A stretch of 18,588 nucleotides of DNA from VFKU01 sp038916785 (GTDB taxonomy: Bacteria; Hydrogenedentota; Hydrogenedentia; Hydrogenedentales; GCA-2746185): the NCBI GenBank assembly GCA_038916785.1, contig JBCLBO010000066.1, positions 1 through 18,588 on the forward strand, given 5' to 3'. How positions within the stretch are numbered: the stretch's first letter is position 1; every line of letters starts with the position of its first letter. Of this stretch, positions 14,564 through 18,588 are shown piece after piece. The notes under the pieces were generated by a model, which did no database searches, was not told the origin of the DNA, and was given only the letters and a program-made list of their open reading frames with translations. Both the position numbers and the translations under genes were made by a program.

Positions 14564-15394
14564 ATGCCCTCATGGTTCAATAAAGTATTCAGCGACGGCG
14601 AAGGCCGCGCGCCTGAACCGGCCCGCGCGCCGGTCCTGGCCGCCCAAAGTGCGTCCGCACCCGCGGCGCCGCGGCCCGCCGCGCCGCAAGCCTTCGACTT
14701 CGGCGACGGCCGCCCAAAAATTCGCAAAGTGATCAACGCACCGATCATCGTCAACGAAGAAGAGTGTTCGAGTTATAGCCCGGACGTCCGCATCAAAGCG
14801 CAGGTCGACAAAGACGGCCGGACCTGCCGCTTCATGCTCGACCGCCCGGTCTTCGAGGGCCTCTCCGCGTGGTTCCCCGAGAAGCATTGGACGAAGGACG
14901 CCTCGTCCCTCGCCGAAAAACTCTTCGGCGTCTCCGGCGTCGCCACGGTCCTCCTGCACGACACGACGATCACCATCACCCGCGCCGAAGGCAATAATCG
15001 CGGCTGGAAAGACCTCGCCACGGAAACCGGCACGCTCGTCCGCGTGCACCTCAAGTCCGGCGCGCCCGCGGTGGCCGACGCCTTCCGCGTGAGCATCCCG
15101 CCGGAAGCCGAGGTTCGCCGGCGCATCCAGACCGTGCTCGACCTCGAGATCAATCCCGGCATCGCCGCGCACTCCGGCATAGTCACGCTCGAGCGCGTCG
15201 AGGGCAACAGCATCTACATTACTATGGGCGGCGGCTGCCAAGGCTGCGCGGCCAGCAGCATCACGCTGCGCCAGGGCATCCACACCTCGTTTCGCAAGGC
15301 AGTACCCGAGGTCGGCGCGATTTACGACGAGACCGATCATAAGTCCGGCTCCAACCCGTACTTCAAGGAACTCCCCGCGGGGATGTTAGGCTGA
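14564..15394 (+). CDS. nfu: Nfu-type Fe-S cluster carrier (Nfu_N plus NifU C-terminal domain)
   Basis: Predicted to bind a transient [4Fe-4S] cluster and pass it to target enzymes. It has 276 residues. An Ala/Pro-rich N-terminal stretch (about 10-45) is followed by an Nfu_N-like domain (about 50-165; DASSLAEKLFGVSGVATVLL and DTTITITRA). The NifU C-terminal domain (about 185-265) carries the CxxC cluster site Cys225-Gln-Gly-Cys228 in MGGGCQGCAASSITLRQGI. The ATG at 14564 has GGGAGGA nine bases upstream; a longer frame from 14429 lacks support. The next gene starts three bases after the stop, the first of a run of closely packed genes ending at ispG. That context suggests delivery to IspG, itself a 4Fe-4S enzyme, but the client is inferred. 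Confidence 0.85.
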   Translation: MPSWFNKVFSDGEGRAPEPARAPVLAAQSASAPAAPRPAAPQAFDFGDGRPKIRKVINAPIIVNEEECSSYSPDVRIKAQVDKDGRTCRFMLDRPVFEGLSAWFPEKHWTKDASSLAEKLFGVSGVATVLLHDTTITITRAEGNNRGWKDLATETGTLVRVHLKSGAPAVADAFRVSIPPEAEVRRRIQTVLDLEINPGIAAHSGIVTLERVEGNSIYITMGGGCQGCAASSITLRQGIHTSFRKAVPEVGAIYDETDHKSGSNPYFKELPAGMLG

Positions 15395-15397
15395 GCC

Positions 15398-15748
15398 ATG
15401 GCGAAACTCGACACCTTCACGCTCGAAATCAAGACCGGCGCGCAGCGGGGCCCGGAGAAGCCGCTGTTCAACATCAACGGATTCCCGCTCGAATTCGAGG
15501 CGCTCGAAGGTGCCGCCGCGCCGGGCGAGATGCTCAAGGCGACTGGCAGCGTGTTCAGCTTCCCGCATGCGCTCGCGCTCATTGGCCCCTCCGCCGGCAG
15601 CGCGCCGTGGGAGATCGAGTCCGTCCGCGCGACGTACCAATGCGCGAACGCCGAGCCTTACACCGTGATGATGGGCGCGGTCACGCTCGACGACGAATCC
15701 AACCTCAACATCTGGCACGAACCGCCGCCCCCCACCTTCGACGTATGA
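15398..15748 (+). CDS. Unrecognised 116-residue protein in the nfu operon
   Basis: I do not recognise this family. It begins three bases after nfu and its stop overlaps the next start as ATGA, so it is clearly part of the operon. There is no signal peptide or membrane segment. The N-terminal part (LDTFTLEIKTG) and the region near 75-110 look beta-rich, and the C-terminus is rich in Pro (EPPPPTF). There is one Cys, in YQCANAE, so it is unlikely to hold a cluster alone. Codon use matches its neighbours. A cytosolic accessory protein to its neighbours is the most that can be inferred. Confidence 0.75.
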   Translation: MAKLDTFTLEIKTGAQRGPEKPLFNINGFPLEFEALEGAAAPGEMLKATGSVFSFPHALALIGPSAGSAPWEIESVRATYQCANAEPYTVMMGAVTLDDESNLNIWHEPPPPTFDV

Positions 15749-16104
15749 CCACCGCGACCCTCGCACAAAACTCCTGCGCGCCCTGCAAAGGCGGAATACC
15801 GCCGCTGGCCGGTGAACCGCTTCACGCGCTGCACCGCGAGCTCGGCGCAGACTGGGAACTCGTCAATGATCATCATCTGCAAAAAGAGTACAAGTTCAAA
15901 GGCTATGCGCCCGCCGTGGCCTTCACAAACGCCGTCGCGTCGATCGCCGAGCAACAGAACCATCATCCTGATATCCTGCTCGCGTGGGGCAAGGTGAAGG
16001 TGAGCATTTTCACCCACCAGATAGACGGTCTCACCCAAAGTGATTTTTACTTCGCCGCGAAAGTGGAAGAGGCCTTCAGAAAGGCACAATCAAATGCCGT
16101 GTAA
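15745..16104 (+). CDS. Pterin-4a-carbinolamine dehydratase family protein
   Basis: The family dehydrates 4a-hydroxytetrahydrobiopterin after aromatic amino acid hydroxylation; many bacterial members lack a hydroxylase partner and have been linked to molybdopterin metabolism. It has 119 residues. The active-site signature is present: EQQNHHPDI with His73 and His74, then FTHQIDGLTQSDF with His91 and Asp100. An N-terminal CxxCxGGIPPL segment (Cys11, Cys14) is found in a subset of the family and may bind metal. The ATG at 15745 overlaps the previous stop. No pterin-dependent hydroxylase is in the window, so a classic recycling role has no support here. It overlaps the next gene by 11 bases, implying coupled translation. 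The family call is secure; the role is not. Confidence 0.9.
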   Translation: MTTATLAQNSCAPCKGGIPPLAGEPLHALHRELGADWELVNDHHLQKEYKFKGYAPAVAFTNAVASIAEQQNHHPDILLAWGKVKVSIFTHQIDGLTQSDFYFAAKVEEAFRKAQSNAV

Positions 16105-16573
16105 AGACGTCACCGAAGTGCTTGAAGTCGTCCTCGATGAGGACGATTCGCTGAAGGACTACCGATTCTCCAAACGCACCTGCGGGCAGGGCGTCGGCGC
16201 CGCCTCATTGATCATCGACCAGCTTCGCGGCCGCCCGATGGCGGAACTGCTGATCAAGACCGCGCAGGAATTCCTAACCGAATTCCCGATTCCCGATCCG
16301 GTCGAGGAATTCCTCAGCCTAAAACATCTCTTCGCGATCCAGGGCGCGCTCGAGGTCTACGCGGGATTCGAGTCGGGCGCGAAGCATAGCGCCTTCGCCG
16401 TTGCGAGCGTCGAGTACGGCGAAGACGAGACCCGCATCAGCGGCCGCATCGGCGTGGACATCCTCACCGAAAAGATCAAGTCCTGCGGCGGATGCAAGAG
16501 CTGCGGCAACAGCGCAGGCAAGGTCGTCCCCGCGCGACGCCGCGCGAAAGTCGCCGCGAAAGTCGCCGCGTAA
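16094..16573 (+). CDS. IscU/NifU-N-like protein with reduced and relocated cysteines
   Basis: A 159-residue protein. Residues of about 10-90 resemble the second half of the IscU scaffold fold: LKDYRFSKRTCGQGVGAAS aligns by eye with the IscU region around its second ligand cysteine, followed by a helix with Gly-Arg-Pro where IscU has Gly-Lys. The segment bearing the first IscU ligand is missing, and the third ligand position (KHLFAIQGALE) has no Cys. Cys3 and Cys30 are the only cysteines before a C-terminal CGGCKSC (Cys131, Cys134, Cys137), followed by a basic Lys/Arg/Ala tail. It could be a cluster carrier, a metal sensor or an adaptor for Nfu. The ATG at 16094 lies in the end of the dehydratase gene; the thioesterase starts three bases after its stop. 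Scaffold ancestry is likely, function unknown. Confidence 0.6.
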   Translation: MPCKDVTEVLEVVLDEDDSLKDYRFSKRTCGQGVGAASLIIDQLRGRPMAELLIKTAQEFLTEFPIPDPVEEFLSLKHLFAIQGALEVYAGFESGAKHSAFAVASVEYGEDETRISGRIGVDILTEKIKSCGGCKSCGNSAGKVVPARRRAKVAAKVAA

Positions 16574-16576
16574 GTA

Positions 16577-17086
16577 ATGGCGAAGTCCGGCGCGCCCATC
16601 GTCCCGACGCTGGAGCAGTTGTGTCAGCTCCCCGCGTGCCACCGCGAGACGATCCCCTACGACTACATCGACGCCTACGGCCACATGAACGTGCGCTTCT
16701 ACTTCGCGCTATGGGAAAAAGCCGCGCACGGATTTATGCGGTATCTCGGTGCGGACGTCCACAAAATGCTCGAGCAAAATCGCGGCAACTGGGTGCTGCG
16801 CCAGGTCGTCGACTATCTCGCCGAAGTGCGCGAAGGCGACACCGTCGCGGTCTACGGCCGCATCGTCGACCGCACGCCCAAGCGTCTGCACAACAAGTAC
16901 TGGATGGCCAACGAAACGCGCGGAAACGTCGCCGCGAGCTCCGAAGTCCTCGTCACCTGCGCGGATCTCAACGCGCGCCGCACGGTCCCCTTCCCCGACG
17001 CCATGGCCGCCACCATGGACGCCCGCCTCGCCGAGCACCGCACGCTCACGTGGGACGCGCCGGTCTCCGGTGCGATTCACGCGTAG
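16577..17086 (+). CDS. Hotdog-fold acyl-CoA thioesterase (4HBT type)
   Basis: Predicted to hydrolyse an acyl-CoA or similar thioester. It has 169 residues, with the family signature DYIDAYGHMNVRFYFALWEKA in which Asp32 precedes GHMN (35-38). Conserved downstream stretches include LRQVVDYLAEVREGDTVAVYG and the strand VTCADLNARRTVPFP. There is no signal peptide. The ATG lies three bases after the IscU-like gene, so it belongs to the operon; ispG follows 40 bases later. The substrate is unknown. An aromatic-acyl or fatty-acyl thioester is typical for the family, and nothing here narrows it. Confidence 0.85.
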   Translation: MAKSGAPIVPTLEQLCQLPACHRETIPYDYIDAYGHMNVRFYFALWEKAAHGFMRYLGADVHKMLEQNRGNWVLRQVVDYLAEVREGDTVAVYGRIVDRTPKRLHNKYWMANETRGNVAASSEVLVTCADLNARRTVPFPDAMAATMDARLAEHRTLTWDAPVSGAIHA

Positions 17087-17126
17087 TCGCCCGAGTACGG
17101 CAACAAGCGTGATATGATCAAAGCCT

Positions 17127-18377
<1,251 letters not shown>

Positions 18378-18391
18378 CCTTCGTCGTCGGG

Positions 18392-18588
18392 CTACAACAG
18401 GCCGCGAAACTCCTCGACTGTCAGCCCCGCTTCGCGCACGATGCTGCGGCGTTCCTTTCGCCAACTCTTTGTGGTCCGGAATGGTGAGCCGACGATAGGG
18501 CGGCTCGGCTCTTCGAAGAATGATGTGGCTTTCGCTCTGGTGGTCGACCGCGTAGCCAATCTTGCCGAACGCGCGTACCGCATCCTTG
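18392..18588 (-). pseudogene. hicA: HicA-type toxin, frameshifted and cut by the window end
   Basis: HicA toxins are small mRNA interferases with a dsRNA-binding-like fold. From the window edge one minus-strand frame reads AVRAFGKIGYAVDHQSESHIILRR, here split as AVRAFGKIGYAVDHQ and SESHIILRR, then RRLTIPDHKELAKGT: the HicA core with its catalytic His in SHIIL. After Thr (18450-18452) the match jumps to another frame, RRSIVREAGLTVEEFRGLL, ending in TAG at 18392-18394. The break at 18449-18450 fits loss of two bases, or gain of one, in a codon that is usually Leu. The N-terminus and any hicB antitoxin lie outside the window or are lost. It is a broken gene or a sequencing error. Convergent with ispG. 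Confidence 0.75.

Overview
The window is GC-rich bacterial chromosome with ordinary housekeeping genes beside accessory enzymes and gene-free stretches packed with short palindromic repeats. I see no phage, integrase, transposase, CRISPR array, rRNA or tRNA. The mix of a penicillin-acylase-type hydrolase, a GH98-like secreted protein, a GT4/GH130 pair, an Nfu/pterin-dehydratase/IspG gene string and many dispersed hairpins suggests an uncultured lineage near the PVC or Hydrogenedentota groups. That placement rests on gene style and is weak.

Layout. 1-3756: a secreted N-terminal-nucleophile amidohydrolase (penicillin acylase family) with a long Pro/Ala linker and a duplicated C-terminal domain. 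3806-4141 (minus): a 7Fe ferredoxin with its own terminator. It is divergent from 4332-6572, a secreted multidomain protein (GH98-like barrel, Fn3-like, NTF2-like). 6573-7148: no gene, but a string of hairpins and a small MITE-like element between convergent genes. 7149-8615 (minus): a membrane-anchored M20 metallopeptidase. 8616-9052: a repeat hairpin and leader DNA. 9053-12800: a two-gene carbohydrate module, a GT4 glycosyltransferase fused to a helical-toroid domain, followed 13 bp later by a GH130 enzyme. 12856-13617 (minus): truA. 13618-14563: no gene, with a 121-bp tandem repeat, a second copy of the truA start region and other hairpins. 14564-18377: a tight six-gene run: nfu, an unknown 116-aa protein, pterin carbinolamine dehydratase, an IscU-like protein with rearranged cysteines, a hotdog thioesterase and ispG. 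18392-18588 (minus): the 3' part of a frameshifted hicA toxin gene.

How the genes may work together. The nfu-to-ispG run joins two Fe-S carrier or scaffold-like proteins with an Fe-S enzyme of isoprenoid synthesis, so dedicated cluster supply to IspG is a reasonable hypothesis. The GT4-toroid plus GH130 pair looks like a build-and-recycle unit for a mannose-type oligosaccharide of unknown structure. The most unusual points are the acylase, whose nucleophile position reads Ala; the reduced IscU-like protein with a C-terminal CxxCxxC; the GT4-toroid/GH130 unit; and the repeat array that has duplicated the truA start codon region.
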